A stretch of DNA of 64,000 nucleotides from Telmatospirillum sp. (GCA_020248985.1 JADCGL010000008.1:35018-99017); one strand, 5' to 3'; positions 41,554 through 50,511 are shown, counted from the stretch's first letter. The notes: generated by a model not told the origin, from the sequence alone. Numbers and translations: made by a program.

Positions 41554-42849
41554 ATGCCGACGAAGCAAGCCGCCGCCGCGTTTGCGCGCGCGGAACGCGC
41601 CTTTATGGCACATCTGCCGGATGCGGGGCCGGCTCTTGCGGCCTGTCTTGCGGCGGATCCCGCCCACGCTGTTGCCTACGCGGTGCAGGGGCTGGGCGCT
41701 TTGTCCTTGGGTCGGGCGGCCTTGCGGCCTGTTGCAGTCGCAGCCCATGCGCGGGCGGTCACCCATACGGGGGCCGACATCCGTGCCGCAGCCTTTGCAG
41801 GCGCTTTGGGCCTCTGGCTCGACGGCAACATGCTGGCTGCCGCTGCCCGCCTCGAAGCGCATCTCGATGCCGATCCGAGCGACGCGCTTGCATTCAAGCT
41901 TGCGCACGGTATGCGCTTCATGGGCGGCGATGCACCCGGCATGCTGCGCGCCAGCGCGCAGGCCGTGCGCCGCTTCCCGGCCGATATCCCGCTCGGCAGT
42001 TTCGTCCTCGGCTGCCACGCGTTTTCGCTCGAAGAGGCGGGCGACTACAGCGCCGCCGAAGTGGTCGGCCTTGCCGCCGTCGAGGCGGACGCAGCCGATG
42101 CCTGGGGTCTGCATGCGGTCGCCCATGTCTACGAGATGACGGGCCAGGCTTTGCGCGGCGCAGATTGGCTCGAGAAGTCCCAGCCCGATTGGCAGCTCTG
42201 CAACAATTTCGGCCTTCACGTTGCTTGGCACCTCGCCCTGTTCCGCCTTGAATTGGGCGAAGGCGAAGCCGCACTTGCCCTCTACGATGCCGCGATCCGG
42301 CCCATCCCCAGTGACGAGTATCGCGACGTGGCCAATGCCGTGTCGCTTTTGGTTCGGCTCGAACAGCTCGGCCATTCGGCCGGCGATCGCTGGGCGGCAC
42401 TTGTCGATCATGCGCGCGATTTCGCTGCGGACGATGCGCTCGTATTTGCCATGCTGCATCGTTTGGTTGCAGCTCAGCAGAGCGGCGCGGCTGCAACGCG
42501 CGCGGCTATCGCCCAAGCGCTCGACGCCCTTGCCGAGCGCGTGCACGATCAAGGCCAGGTTGCCGCACGCGTTGGCGCTAAACTCGCGCGCCTAATCGAC
42601 GGGCAAGGGGCCGACGAGGCCGATCTCGACGCAACGCTCGCTGCACTGCCCGAAATCGGCGGCAGCCACGCCCAGCGCGACGTATTCGTGCGGCTGCTGG
42701 CCGAGCGCGCGTTCCTGCGCGGCGACTGGGCGCAGGCGCGGTATATTCTCGCCTTCCGCCACCGCAACCGTGTCCCGGACCGGTTCTGCCGCGAATTGCT
42801 GCAGAGCCGGCGCGACCACGCGACCCCCGCCGCAGATCTGCGCACCTGA
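41554..42849 (+). CDS. Tetratricopeptide-repeat protein, TTC38-like
   Basis: A 431-residue all-helical soluble protein. The central part (KLAHGMRFMGGDAPGMLRASAQAV, GCHAFSLEEAGDYSAAEVVGLAAVEADAADAWGLHAVAHVYEMTGQ, NNFGLHVAWHLALFRLELGEGEAALALYD) matches the tetratricopeptide repeat protein 38 family, found in bacteria and animals and of unknown molecular function. The start at 41554 follows GAGGGGG and gives the family length; an earlier in-frame start would run through unrelated sequence. No signal peptide. Confidence 0.82.
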   Translation: MPTKQAAAAFARAERAFMAHLPDAGPALAACLAADPAHAVAYAVQGLGALSLGRAALRPVAVAAHARAVTHTGADIRAAAFAGALGLWLDGNMLAAAARLEAHLDADPSDALAFKLAHGMRFMGGDAPGMLRASAQAVRRFPADIPLGSFVLGCHAFSLEEAGDYSAAEVVGLAAVEADAADAWGLHAVAHVYEMTGQALRGADWLEKSQPDWQLCNNFGLHVAWHLALFRLELGEGEAALALYDAAIRPIPSDEYRDVANAVSLLVRLEQLGHSAGDRWAALVDHARDFAADDALVFAMLHRLVAAQQSGAAATRAAIAQALDALAERVHDQGQVAARVGAKLARLIDGQGADEADLDATLAALPEIGGSHAQRDVFVRLLAERAFLRGDWAQARYILAFRHRNRVPDRFCRELLQSRRDHATPAADLRT

Positions 42850-42899
42850 GGCAGACTGTCTGGCTGGCATCGGCGGTCGAATCCTGCAATCGTGCAGCC

Positions 42900-43481
42900 A
42901 TGTCCCTCGATGCGCTCGATCTTTCGCCCGGCCGGCCATTTGCGGCGCGACTGACCCATCCCGAGCTGGCGCGGCTTTTCGTCTATTGGGCGAAGCTCGC
43001 GCGCGACGGCGTGCCGGCCTACCGCGACTTCGATCCGTTGGCGGTCGCTTTCAGTCTGCCGCATCTCCAGCTTTACCGGCGTCTCGATGGCCCTGACGGC
43101 AGCACCGATTACCGGCTCGATCTGGTGGGCGAAAGCGCGGCGCAGCTCATCGGCGCCAACAATCGCGGCAGATTGCTTTCCGAGGTGCTGGTGCCGGAGC
43201 GCCTGCCCGAGCGTCTCGCTTTGTTCGGCCAGCCCCTTGCGAGCGGGTTTCCGATCGCGTACCGCAGCTTCCTTGCGAACCCCGGCCGCGAGCATCGGCT
43301 GCAGAAGCGGCTGATGCTGCCATTCGCCGAACACGATGCGGGCGCCAATCTTCTGATCGCGATGGTCGTGGGTTTCCAGATCGAACCCGATCAAGTGCCG
43401 ATCCCGGGCCGCAGCGAAGGCATTCTCGAGACGATCGTCGCGTGCCGCGACGACGTCGTGGCGGCGGCTACGGGTTTCTGA
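42900..43481 (+). CDS. PAS_5-type sensory domain protein
   Basis: A 193-residue protein resembling the single-domain PAS_5 (PF07310-like) proteins that are frequent and mostly uncharacterised in Rhodospirillales. Typical parts are LFVYWAKLARDGVPAYRDFDPLAVAFSLPHLQLYRR near the start, a central strand-helix core YRLDLVGESAAQLIGANNRGRLLSEVL, and YRSFLANPGREHRLQKRLMLPFAE. No output domain is attached, so it would signal through a partner. Its ligand or cofactor is unknown. Confidence 0.75.
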   Translation: MSLDALDLSPGRPFAARLTHPELARLFVYWAKLARDGVPAYRDFDPLAVAFSLPHLQLYRRLDGPDGSTDYRLDLVGESAAQLIGANNRGRLLSEVLVPERLPERLALFGQPLASGFPIAYRSFLANPGREHRLQKRLMLPFAEHDAGANLLIAMVVGFQIEPDQVPIPGRSEGILETIVACRDDVVAAATGF

Positions 43482-43493
43482 CAAGGCGGCGAC

Positions 43494-44063
43494 ATGGACG
43501 CGTTTTTGGTTTCGACGGGCGTAGTTGCGTTGGGGGAGATCGGCGACAAAACACAGCTTTTAGCGGTGATGCTGGCGGCGCGATTCCGCAAGCCGGTGCC
43601 CGTCATTCTCGGCATTCTCGCGGCCACGCTGCTTAACCACGCTTTGGCCGGCTATATCGGCACGCTGGCTGCCGATTTTTTGGCCGGGCCCTGGCTGCAT
43701 TGGATCGTCGGTGGCACGTTTCTGGCCGTGGCGGCCTGGGCGCTGGTGCCTGACACGATCGACGACAGCGACGCAAAGCGCACGCTCGGGGCGGCGGGCG
43801 CTTTCCTTGCCACGGCGGTCGCGTTTTTCTTCGCCGAATTCGGCGACAAGACGCAAGTCGCAACCGTGACTCTGGCCGCTCGCTTCGGCGATCTGCTGCC
43901 AGTTGTTGCGGGCACCACGCTCGGCATGCTGCTTGCCGACGTGCCAGCTGTTTATCTCGGCGAACGTTTCGCCGACCGCCTCCCGGTCGCGACGATCCGC
44001 TATGCCGCCGCCGCTTTGTTCGCCGTGTTGGGCGTTGCGACCTTGGCCGGCTTTGGTTTCTGA
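43494..44063 (+). CDS. TMEM165/GDT1 family cation transporter (putative Mn2+ exporter)
   Basis: A 189-residue membrane protein with six helices arranged as two repeats, each with the family motif E-x-G-D-K-T: EIGDKTQL near residue 16 and EFGDKTQV near residue 115. Bacterial members (MneA, Mnx) export manganese, and some handle calcium. The linker between the repeats is short. It starts 12 bases after the PAS gene. I see no yybP-ykoY manganese riboswitch in the short space before it, so direct Mn control is not evident. Confidence 0.88.
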   Translation: MDAFLVSTGVVALGEIGDKTQLLAVMLAARFRKPVPVILGILAATLLNHALAGYIGTLAADFLAGPWLHWIVGGTFLAVAAWALVPDTIDDSDAKRTLGAAGAFLATAVAFFFAEFGDKTQVATVTLAARFGDLLPVVAGTTLGMLLADVPAVYLGERFADRLPVATIRYAAAALFAVLGVATLAGFGF

Positions 44064-44120
44064 GATAAGGCGCAAGAACCGGGCTGAATTGGCCCTGTGC
44101 GCGGTGCCAAGGTCGCGGCC

Positions 44121-45047
44121 ATGAATGTCCGGAACGTCGAACCGCGCATGGATGCACGCACTTGGGCGCTGCTGCTGGCCCTTTCGGTGCTGTGGGGCGG
44201 CTCTTTTTTCTTCGTCGGCGTGGCGGTGCGCGAGGTGCCGCCGCTTGCGATCGTGTTCGCGCGCGTGGCGCTTGCCGCCGCCGCCTTGCATCTGCTGCTG
44301 GCGCTGCAGGGGCGCGCATTGCGCCTCGACGGTGCGCGATGGCGCGCCTTGTTCGGCATGGCGCTGCTCAACAATGTCGTGCCTTTCGTGCTGTTCGTTT
44401 GGGGCCAGGCGCAGATCGCCAGCGGCGTTGCCGCCATTCTCAATGCCACGACGCCGCTGTTCGGTGCCGTTCTCGCGCATTTTCTGACGCGCGACGAGAA
44501 ACTCAACGGCGCCAAAGTCTTTGGCATTGCGGCCGGGTTCGGCGGCGTCGTGGCGATGATGGGGCCAGCGCTCGGCGATGCGGCGGCAACCCCTTTGTGG
44601 GCGCAACTCGCCTGCCTGGGCGCGGCGTTCTGCTATGCGCTCTCGGGCATCTACGGGCGCCGCTTCAAAGCACTGGGACTTGCGCCCCTCGAGATCGCAA
44701 CCGGCCAGGTGACGGCATCGGCCGCCTTGCTGCTGCTGCCGATGCTGCTGGTCGACCGGCCTTGGGACCTCGCCGTGCCGTCCGCCGCCGCCTTGCTTTC
44801 GTTGGCGGGGCTTGCCCTGCTGTCGACGGCTCTCGCCTATATTCTGTTTTTCCGCATTCTCGCCGTGGCGGGGGCCACGAACCTGCTGCTGGTCACGTTC
44901 CTCATCCCGGTCACGGCGATCTTGCTGGGGGCAGCGTTTCTGGGCGAGGCGTTGGCGATGCGCCATTTCGTCGGCATGGCGCTGATCGGCATCGGCCTTG
45001 CCGCGATCGACGGGCGCATCTTCCGCTTGCGATCCCCAAAGCTTTAG
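44121..45047 (+). CDS. EamA/DMT-family permease
   Basis: A 308-residue transporter of the drug/metabolite superfamily with ten predicted helices in two EamA repeats (first: LSVLWGGSFFFVGVAVREVPPLAIVFARV; second: GAAFCYALSGIYGRRFKALGL). The end LLLVTFLIPVTAILLGAAFLGEAL is the common DMT signature. The substrate is not predictable. I start at ATG 44121; GTG 44097 and ATG 44148 in the same frame are alternatives. The stop overlaps the diguanylate cyclase stop by four bases, tail to tail. Confidence 0.85.
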   Translation: MNVRNVEPRMDARTWALLLALSVLWGGSFFFVGVAVREVPPLAIVFARVALAAAALHLLLALQGRALRLDGARWRALFGMALLNNVVPFVLFVWGQAQIASGVAAILNATTPLFGAVLAHFLTRDEKLNGAKVFGIAAGFGGVVAMMGPALGDAAATPLWAQLACLGAAFCYALSGIYGRRFKALGLAPLEIATGQVTASAALLLLPMLLVDRPWDLAVPSAAALLSLAGLALLSTALAYILFFRILAVAGATNLLLVTFLIPVTAILLGAAFLGEALAMRHFVGMALIGIGLAAIDGRIFRLRSPKL

Positions 45048-46042
45048 GCGGCGTTGGCTTTGGCGGTTTCGGCGACCGCGACGCGGTTGCGGCCGGCGTT
45101 TTTGGCGGCGTAGAGGGCGCGGTCGGCGCGCGCGAGCGTTTCTTCGATCTTTTCCGCATCGCCGTCGAACTCGGCAACGCCGATGCTGACCGTTACGCGG
45201 AACTTCGGCGGGGCGTCGATGTCGAGCGCTTCGATCGTCGCGCGCAGCCGCTCGGCGAACAGGCGCGCATTGTCGGCCGTCGTTTCGGGCATCAGCAGCG
45301 CGAATTCTTCGCCGCCGATCCGCCCGAGCGCGTCGGAGCCGCGCATCGCCGCCATCGCCGTTTCGGCGATGCGTTTGATCGCGACGTCGCCGGCTGCATG
45401 GCCCCAGGTGTCGTTGACCTTCTTGAAGAAATCGATGTCGAGAACTGCGAGCGACAGCGGCCGGCCGTAGCGGCGCGCACGTTCTGCTTCGTTGGCGGCC
45501 TGCTCCGTGAAAGCGCGCCGCGACAACGCGCCCGACAGATGGTCGCTCGAGGCGATCTGGCGCAGTTCTAGCTCTTCGACCACGAGTTTGGCGAAACTGT
45601 CGAGGACGGCGATCTGGGTTTCGGGGAAGTCGCGCGGTTTGGTGTCGATCGCGCACAGGCTGCCGATATTGTAGCCGTCGGGCGTGCGCAGCGGGATCCC
45701 GGCATAGGCGCGGATGAAAGGCGGGCCGACGACCAGCGGGTTCTGCGCAAAGCGCGGATCTTCTGTCGCGTCGCGCACGATGAGCGGCTCGGGCGTTTTG
45801 ATTGTGTGCGTGCAGAACGAAACGTCGCGCGCGGTTTCGCACGCTTCGAGGCCGCGTTTTGCTTTGAACCATTGGCGATGCCGATCGACCAGCGAAACCG
45901 CGCACATCGGCACGTTCAGGACCTGCTGGACGAGAGCGACGATTTTCTCGAACGGCACTTCGGCCACCGTGTCGAGCACGCCGTAGCGTTCGAGCGCACG
46001 CACGCGTCCTTCTTCGTCGGAAAATTCAGATGCCGCCAGCAT
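45044..46042 (-). CDS. Diguanylate cyclase with N-terminal GAF domain
   Basis: A 332-residue cytoplasmic enzyme that makes c-di-GMP from two GTP. The GAF domain spans about residues 25-160 (VLNVPMCAVSLVDRHRQWFKAKRGL, SFCTHTIKTPEPLIVRDATEDPRFAQNPLVVGPP, IRAYAGIPLRTPDGYNIGSLCAID). The GGDEF domain is intact with GGEEF at 243-247 and an inhibitory RxxD site at 234-237, so product inhibition is expected. The GAF ligand is unknown. It overlaps the upstream small gene by 17 bases. Together with the PilZ chemoreceptor it shows active c-di-GMP signalling. Confidence 0.93.
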   Translation of the reverse strand: MLAASEFSDEEGRVRALERYGVLDTVAEVPFEKIVALVQQVLNVPMCAVSLVDRHRQWFKAKRGLEACETARDVSFCTHTIKTPEPLIVRDATEDPRFAQNPLVVGPPFIRAYAGIPLRTPDGYNIGSLCAIDTKPRDFPETQIAVLDSFAKLVVEELELRQIASSDHLSGALSRRAFTEQAANEAERARRYGRPLSLAVLDIDFFKKVNDTWGHAAGDVAIKRIAETAMAAMRGSDALGRIGGEEFALLMPETTADNARLFAERLRATIEALDIDAPPKFRVTVSIGVAEFDGDAEKIEETLARADRALYAAKNAGRNRVAVAETAKANAA

Positions 46043-46280
46043 CGGCGTCCTCCTTCAAGCGCACAAGCACGGCCGTCAGTTGCTTTCGGTAGGATTCGAA
46101 CATCGTCGCAAGGCTCGCCGCGACCGTGGACTCGTCGCAGCCGTCATTGAGCAGCGCTGTCGCAAGCGTCGTCAGGTTCCGCTCGTGCTGTAGGATGCTG
46201 GCCGTGAGGACGGCTGGCATCCGGGCCGGCACAAGCGGTGCGATCGTCTGGGCCGCGAGGTCGGCGGCGATTTGCGACAT
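46026..46280 (-). CDS. Small helical hypothetical protein upstream of the diguanylate cyclase
   Basis: An 84-residue protein predicted to be all helical (SQIAADLAAQTIAPL, then ERNLTTLATALLNDG and SLATMFESYRKQLTAVLVRLKEDAD). I do not recognise it. The ATG at 46280 has GAGG upstream; a TTG nine codons earlier is possible. It overlaps the cyclase gene start by 17 bases on the same strand, so the two are co-translated and it may be a partner or regulator of the cyclase. That role is inference from the overlap only. Confidence 0.55.
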   Translation of the reverse strand: MSQIAADLAAQTIAPLVPARMPAVLTASILQHERNLTTLATALLNDGCDESTVAASLATMFESYRKQLTAVLVRLKEDADAGGI

Positions 46281-46346
46281 GTCCGCCTCACTCTGTACGA
46301 AAGTCAAAAAAACTTAAGCCCGCATCAAACACGGAATCGGTTAACT

Positions 46347-46736
46347 TTAGATTACCGAGCGCAAAATCTGCACCAGGACAGCCGCCAGCATGGCCATGGC
46401 GGCCAGAAAGGCGATGCCGAAGCCGGGGCCGCGCTTTTTGGGGTCGCTATAGTAGCCGATCGCATAGAACACCCGCGCCATTGCCCATACAGCACCGCCG
46501 ATCCCGGCCGCAAGGTCGCCCACCCACACGGCACACAGCCACAAGGCCGGCAGCAGCACGATGAGTTGTTCGAGCGTGTTCATATGCACGCGCACGCGCT
46601 TTTCGAATTCGACGTCGCCGGTCATGGCCGGGGCGGAGATTTTGTAGGTGGCGCGCGCCCAGCCGACGACGAGCGACGTCCAGACATAGACGCCGAGGGC
46701 GAGCACCGTTGCGAGGCTTGCGAGCGGAAAGGCCAT
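46347..46736 (-). CDS. MAPEG family membrane protein
   Basis: A 129-residue integral membrane protein with four helices. The family pattern is clear: ARATYKISAPAMTGDVEFEKRVRVHMNTLEQLIVLLPALWL and RVFYAIGYYSDPKKRGPGFGI. MAPEG proteins are glutathione-dependent or related detoxification and eicosanoid-type enzymes; bacterial members are mostly uncharacterised. Its own ribosome binding site is weak. A 16-codon frame with a strong one ends four bases before this ATG, so translation may be coupled to it. Confidence 0.88.
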   Translation of the reverse strand: MAFPLASLATVLALGVYVWTSLVVGWARATYKISAPAMTGDVEFEKRVRVHMNTLEQLIVLLPALWLCAVWVGDLAAGIGGAVWAMARVFYAIGYYSDPKKRGPGFGIAFLAAMAMLAAVLVQILRSVI

Positions 46737-46740
46737 TGCT

Positions 46741-46791
46741 TTATTCCGCCGCGCCGCGGCGCGCTTCGGTCTTGCTGGCGGTGCGTTTCAT
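46741..46791 (-). CDS. Possible 16-codon leader ORF before the MAPEG gene
   Basis: A 16-codon frame (MKRTASKTEARRGAAE) with an unusually strong ribosome binding site, GGGGGGAG, nine bases before the ATG. It ends four bases before the MAPEG start, a distance that allows reinitiation. The peptide is basic and has no obvious signal or membrane helix. It could be a leader ORF that drives MAPEG translation or a chance frame. Confidence 0.3.
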   Translation of the reverse strand: MKRTASKTEARRGAAE

Positions 46792-46872
46792 GGGCAACTC
46801 CCCCCAAACTGTAACATTGTTTGCGGTATCATTGCGCGAATCGACCGCACGCGAAAGGGACTTGGGGGAAAC

Positions 46873-47439
46873 GTGGACCAGATCGTCGACAGGATTCTCG
46901 CCGTTTTCGACCAACCCGAAGGCCATGCGCATTACGGCGAAGGGGTCAGCGAGCGCGAGCATGCGCTTCAGGCGGCCCTGCTGGCCGAGCAGTCGGGGGC
47001 TCCGTCGTCGCTGGTTGCCGCATGCCTGCTGCACGATATCGGCCATCTGCTGCACGGGCTTGGCGAAGACATTGCTTCGCGCGGCATCGATGCCAAGCAT
47101 GAAGCCGTGGGGGCGGCCTATCTCGCGCGCTATTTCACCGACGATGTGGTGGGGCCGGTCGCGTTGCATGTCGATGCCAAGCGCTACCGCGTGGCGGCCG
47201 ATCCGCCTTATGCCGCGACATTGTCGCCCGCATCGATCCGTTCGCTGGCTTTGCAGGGCGGGCCGATGGATGCCGACGAAATGAAGCGCTACATCGCCAA
47301 GAAACACGCTATCGCGGCCTTGCGCCTGCGCGAATGGGACGACCAGGCCAAAGTGGTCGGGCGGGCCACACCGCCGCCGGCGCATTTCCGCGCGGCTTTG
47401 ACGGCGTCTTTGCGCGCGTCGGCCGACGCCGGAGTCTGA
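46873..47439 (+). CDS. HD-domain protein, PhnZ-like (di-iron oxygenase family)
   Basis: A 188-residue HD-domain protein resembling PhnZ and TmpB, di-iron oxygenases that cleave organophosphonates. Metal-site residues are seen as His30 (SEREHALQ), His54-Asp55 (LLHDIGHLLH), a downstream HEAVGA His and LHVDAKRY. The family block SIRSLALQGGPM is also present. In PhnZ a Tyr and a Glu (Y24, E27) gate the substrate; here the matching stretch is HAHYGEGV, keeping Glu but with His at the Tyr position. No phosphonate genes are nearby, so the substrate is uncertain. It starts at GTG directly after GGGGGAAAC. Confidence 0.8.
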   Translation: MDQIVDRILAVFDQPEGHAHYGEGVSEREHALQAALLAEQSGAPSSLVAACLLHDIGHLLHGLGEDIASRGIDAKHEAVGAAYLARYFTDDVVGPVALHVDAKRYRVAADPPYAATLSPASIRSLALQGGPMDADEMKRYIAKKHAIAALRLREWDDQAKVVGRATPPPAHFRAALTASLRASADAGV

Positions 47440-47442
47440 CGC

Positions 47443-48618
47443 TCAGGCGAGCGTGCGGCGGCGCAATTCGTAGAGTGCGATTGCGGCGGCGTTCGACACG
47501 TTGAGGCTTTCGACCCCCTTTTCGATCGGGATGCGCACCATCAGGTCGCAGCGCTCGCGCGTAAGCCGGCGCAGGCCTTCGCCTTCCGCACCCACCACAA
47601 GGGCGATCTTGCCGGTGAGATCGGCGGCGTTGATGTCGGTCTGCGCTTCGCCGGCAAGGCCAACGCACCAGAAACCTGCTGCCTTCAGCCGGTCGAGGGC
47701 GCGCGCAAGATTGACCACGCGCACGAAGGGCACACGCTCGAGCGCGCCCGAGGCGGCTTTTGCCATCACGGCCGTTGCCATCGGCGAATGGCGTTCGGGC
47801 AAGACCACGGCTGCCACGCCGAAGCCCGCGCACGAGCGCAGAATGGCGCCCACATTGTGCGGGTCGGTGACTTGGTCGAGCACCACGACGCGCGCGTTGT
47901 CGTTGTGCTCGGTCGCACGCGCGATGTCGTCGAGATCGGGATCTTCGAGACCTTCGACGAGAGCAGCGAGGCCCTGATGCACGGCGGCACGCGGCAGCAA
48001 ACGGTCGATCTGCTCGCGGCTCAGGATTTCGGCATCGGGCAGGCCGCGCGGATGATCTTCGGCAAGGCTCGCGAGGCGCGGCCCGATCGAAGCGTCGATT
48101 TCGGCGGCAAGCGCGATGCGCAGCACTTTGCGGTTCGGGTTGGCAAGCGCCGCCAGAACCGGATGGATGCCGTAGAGCCAAACTTTGTTGCCGCCGGCCT
48201 GCGGCTGGTTCGGATCGATGGGGCCGGGGATGAAGGCGCGCGGCTCGCGCGCTTCGCGCGGCGGGCGGGGGCCCTTCTCGGGACGCGGCCCTTTGTCGAA
48301 ACGCGGGCCGGGTTTGAAAGCGTCGCCCTTGTAGGCGGGTTTGCCCTCGGGCCGGAATTTGGCAGGTGCGCTGCCGCGTTCGCCACGCTCCAGGCGCGGG
48401 TTGCGGGCAGGGCCGTCGCCCTTGTCGGCAAAGCGCTTGTCGTCGCGCGGGCCTTTAAAAGACGGTTTGCCGCCCTTGAAGGTCGCCGGTTTGGCGTTGG
48501 AACCGCGCGGGCGGTCGGGATGTTTCGACCCGGGTCGTTCGGACCCGCGTGCGCCAGACTTGTCGAAACGCGGTGTCCGGTTGCCGTATTTGCCGGTCGG
48601 AGGCTTGCCTTTGCTCAT
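47443..48618 (-). CDS. rlmB: 23S rRNA 2'-O-methyltransferase RlmB with long basic N-terminal extension
   Basis: A 391-residue SpoU/TrmH-family methyltransferase that methylates a conserved guanosine of 23S rRNA (G2251 in E. coli). The catalytic part begins about residue 143 with KVWLYGIHPVLAAL and has the three knot motifs: HNVGAILRSC, ALVVGAEGEGL and ESLNVSNAAAIALYE. The first ~140 residues are disordered, rich in Lys, Arg, Gly and Pro, with repeats such as RFDKG and GPRPEKG, about 100 residues longer than E. coli RlmB. Basic extensions are common in alphaproteobacterial members and probably help RNA binding. It converges on the HD gene. Confidence 0.92.
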   Translation of the reverse strand: MSKGKPPTGKYGNRTPRFDKSGARGSERPGSKHPDRPRGSNAKPATFKGGKPSFKGPRDDKRFADKGDGPARNPRLERGERGSAPAKFRPEGKPAYKGDAFKPGPRFDKGPRPEKGPRPPREAREPRAFIPGPIDPNQPQAGGNKVWLYGIHPVLAALANPNRKVLRIALAAEIDASIGPRLASLAEDHPRGLPDAEILSREQIDRLLPRAAVHQGLAALVEGLEDPDLDDIARATEHNDNARVVVLDQVTDPHNVGAILRSCAGFGVAAVVLPERHSPMATAVMAKAASGALERVPFVRVVNLARALDRLKAAGFWCVGLAGEAQTDINAADLTGKIALVVGAEGEGLRRLTRERCDLMVRIPIEKGVESLNVSNAAAIALYELRRRTLA

Positions 48619-48731
48619 TCCTGGGCTTAATATGCCTTATTACGGTAGGGTTCAAGTCGCCTCTCGTCGATCTTCCTGGCGTTCCTGGGAAGTTCGAGAG
48701 GGACGGCTTGTTTTGTCGTGAGGTTTAGGGA

Positions 48732-48760
48732 TTGACTTCGGCCCCCATTTCTCTTTAAAC
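48732..48760 (+). promoter_or_regulatory. Candidate promoter for the tRNA-tuf operon
   Basis: TTGACT, 17 bases, TTAAAC, about 150 bases before tRNA-Tyr in a 292-base gap without genes. The -35 box is strong, the -10 box weak. A small hairpin (GGGTCCG and CGGACCC around TGCTG) lies just after it. I see no other feature in the gap. Confidence 0.35.
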
Positions 48761-48910
48761 CCCGGGTCCGTGCTGCGGACCCTTCGGAGGCTAAGAACCC
48801 CGGGGTCATCGGCATTCCGCCAAAGGTTCGAGCTTTTCGTCGCGTGCGGCCGTCCTTTTTGAGGGCAGGTCCCGCGCCGTTCGGTTCGGCCGAAAGCGGA
48901 CCAGTCGGTA

Positions 48911-48996
<86 letters not shown>

Positions 48997-49081
48997 CTGG
49001 CCCAAGCCCTGGGTCGAGACGATTAAGGGCAACGAAGCGGCAGCGACAGGACGGTAGGACGAACCTTAAGAGTGCTAATCG

Positions 49082-49155
<74 letters not shown>

Positions 49156-49236
49156 GGCGCCGCAAAGAGCATGACGACGACTAGAAGACCCGAGATTTAG
49201 GCAGCAACCGCAGGAAACGGACGATCGGAAGCCACC

Positions 49237-50427
49237 ATGTCGAAAGCTAAATTCGAGCGGAACAAGCCGCACTGCAACATCGGAACGATCGGCCATGTCG
49301 ACCATGGCAAGACGTCGCTGACGGCTGCGATCACGAAGGTGCTGGCCGAAACGGGCGGCGCCACGTTCATGGCGTACGACATGATCGACAAGGCGCCGGA
49401 AGAAAAGGCGCGCGGCATCACGATCAACACGGCGCACGTCGAATACGAAACGAAGAACCGCCACTATGCGCACGTCGATTGCCCGGGCCACGCGGACTAC
49501 GTGAAGAACATGATCACGGGTGCAGCCCAGATGGACGGCGCCATTTTGGTCGTGTCGGCCGCCGACGGCCCGATGCCGCAGACGCGCGAGCACATCCTGC
49601 TCGCCCGCCAGGTCGGCGTGCCCGCGCTGGTCGTGTTCCTCAACAAGGTCGACATGGTCGAAGATCCGGAACTTCTGGAGCTCGTCGAGCTCGAAGTGCG
49701 CGAGCTTCTGTCGAAGTACAATTTCCCGGGCGACACGATCCCGATCGTCAAGGGCTCGGCGCTCTGCGCGCTCGAGAACCGCGATCCGAAGCTCGGCCAC
49801 GACGCGATCCTTGAGCTGATGAGCCATGTGGATTCGTTCATCCCGCAGCCGACGCGTCCGAAGGACAAGCCGTTCCTGATGCCGATCGAAGACGTGTTCA
49901 CGATCTCGGGTCGCGGCACGGTCGTCACGGGTCGCGTCGAGCGCGGCATCGTGAAGGTCAACGACGAAGTCGAAATCGTGGGTCTGCGCGCGACGGTCAA
50001 GACGATCTGCACGGGCGTGGAAATGTTCCGCAAGCTGCTCGATTCGGGCGAGGCGGGCGACAACATCGGCGCCTTGCTGCGCGGCACGAAGCGCGAAGAA
50101 GTCGAGCGCGGCCAGGTTCTGGCAGCTCCGGGTTCGATCACGCCGCATACGGTGTTCAAGGCCGAAGCCTACATCCTCACGAAGGAAGAGGGCGGGCGCC
50201 ACACGCCGTTCTTCACCAACTACCGCCCGCAGTTCTATTTCCGCACGACCGACGTGACGGGGATGGTGAAGCTGCCGGACGGCACGGAAATGGTGATGCC
50301 GGGCGACAACGTGTCGATGGAAGTGACGCTGATTGCGCCCATCGCCATGGACGAAGGCCTGCGCTTCGCGATCCGCGAAGGCGGCCGTACCGTCGGTGCC
50401 GGCGTCGTCGCTTCGATCATCAAGTAA
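49237..50427 (+). CDS. tuf: Elongation factor Tu (first copy)
   Basis: A 396-residue GTPase delivering aminoacyl-tRNA to the ribosome. G motifs are visible: GHVDHGKT (G1), the effector region RGITI (G2), DCPGHADY (G3), NKVD (G4) and a GSAL element (G5), followed by the two beta-barrel domains ending VVASIIK. It sits between tRNA-Gly and tRNA-Trp, the position of tufB in many Proteobacteria. A second copy begins at 63820; their first 181 bases differ at one synonymous site. Confidence 0.98.
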   Translation: MSKAKFERNKPHCNIGTIGHVDHGKTSLTAAITKVLAETGGATFMAYDMIDKAPEEKARGITINTAHVEYETKNRHYAHVDCPGHADYVKNMITGAAQMDGAILVVSAADGPMPQTREHILLARQVGVPALVVFLNKVDMVEDPELLELVELEVRELLSKYNFPGDTIPIVKGSALCALENRDPKLGHDAILELMSHVDSFIPQPTRPKDKPFLMPIEDVFTISGRGTVVTGRVERGIVKVNDEVEIVGLRATVKTICTGVEMFRKLLDSGEAGDNIGALLRGTKREEVERGQVLAAPGSITPHTVFKAEAYILTKEEGGRHTPFFTNYRPQFYFRTTDVTGMVKLPDGTEMVMPGDNVSMEVTLIAPIAMDEGLRFAIREGGRTVGAGVVASIIK

Positions 50428-50435
50428 AGGAACTT

Positions 50436-50511
50436 AGGAGTGTAGCTCAATTGGTAGAGCACCGGTCTCCAAAACCGGGGGCTGGGGGTTCGAGCCCCTC
50501 CACTCCTGCCA
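50436..50511 (+). tRNA. tRNA-Trp (anticodon CCA)
   Basis: A 76-base tRNA with encoded CCA. Acceptor stem AGGAGTG/CACTCCT, anticodon stem CCGGT/ACCGG with loop CTCCAAA and anticodon CCA at 50469-50471, T-loop GTTCGAG. It lies nine bases after the tuf stop and before secE, a typical bacterial location. Confidence 0.97.

Noticed and set aside
43482..43493. yybP-ykoY manganese riboswitch before the TMEM165/GDT1 gene
   Set aside because: Only 12 bases separate it from the previous gene, too short for the riboswitch, and no matching fold is visible upstream.
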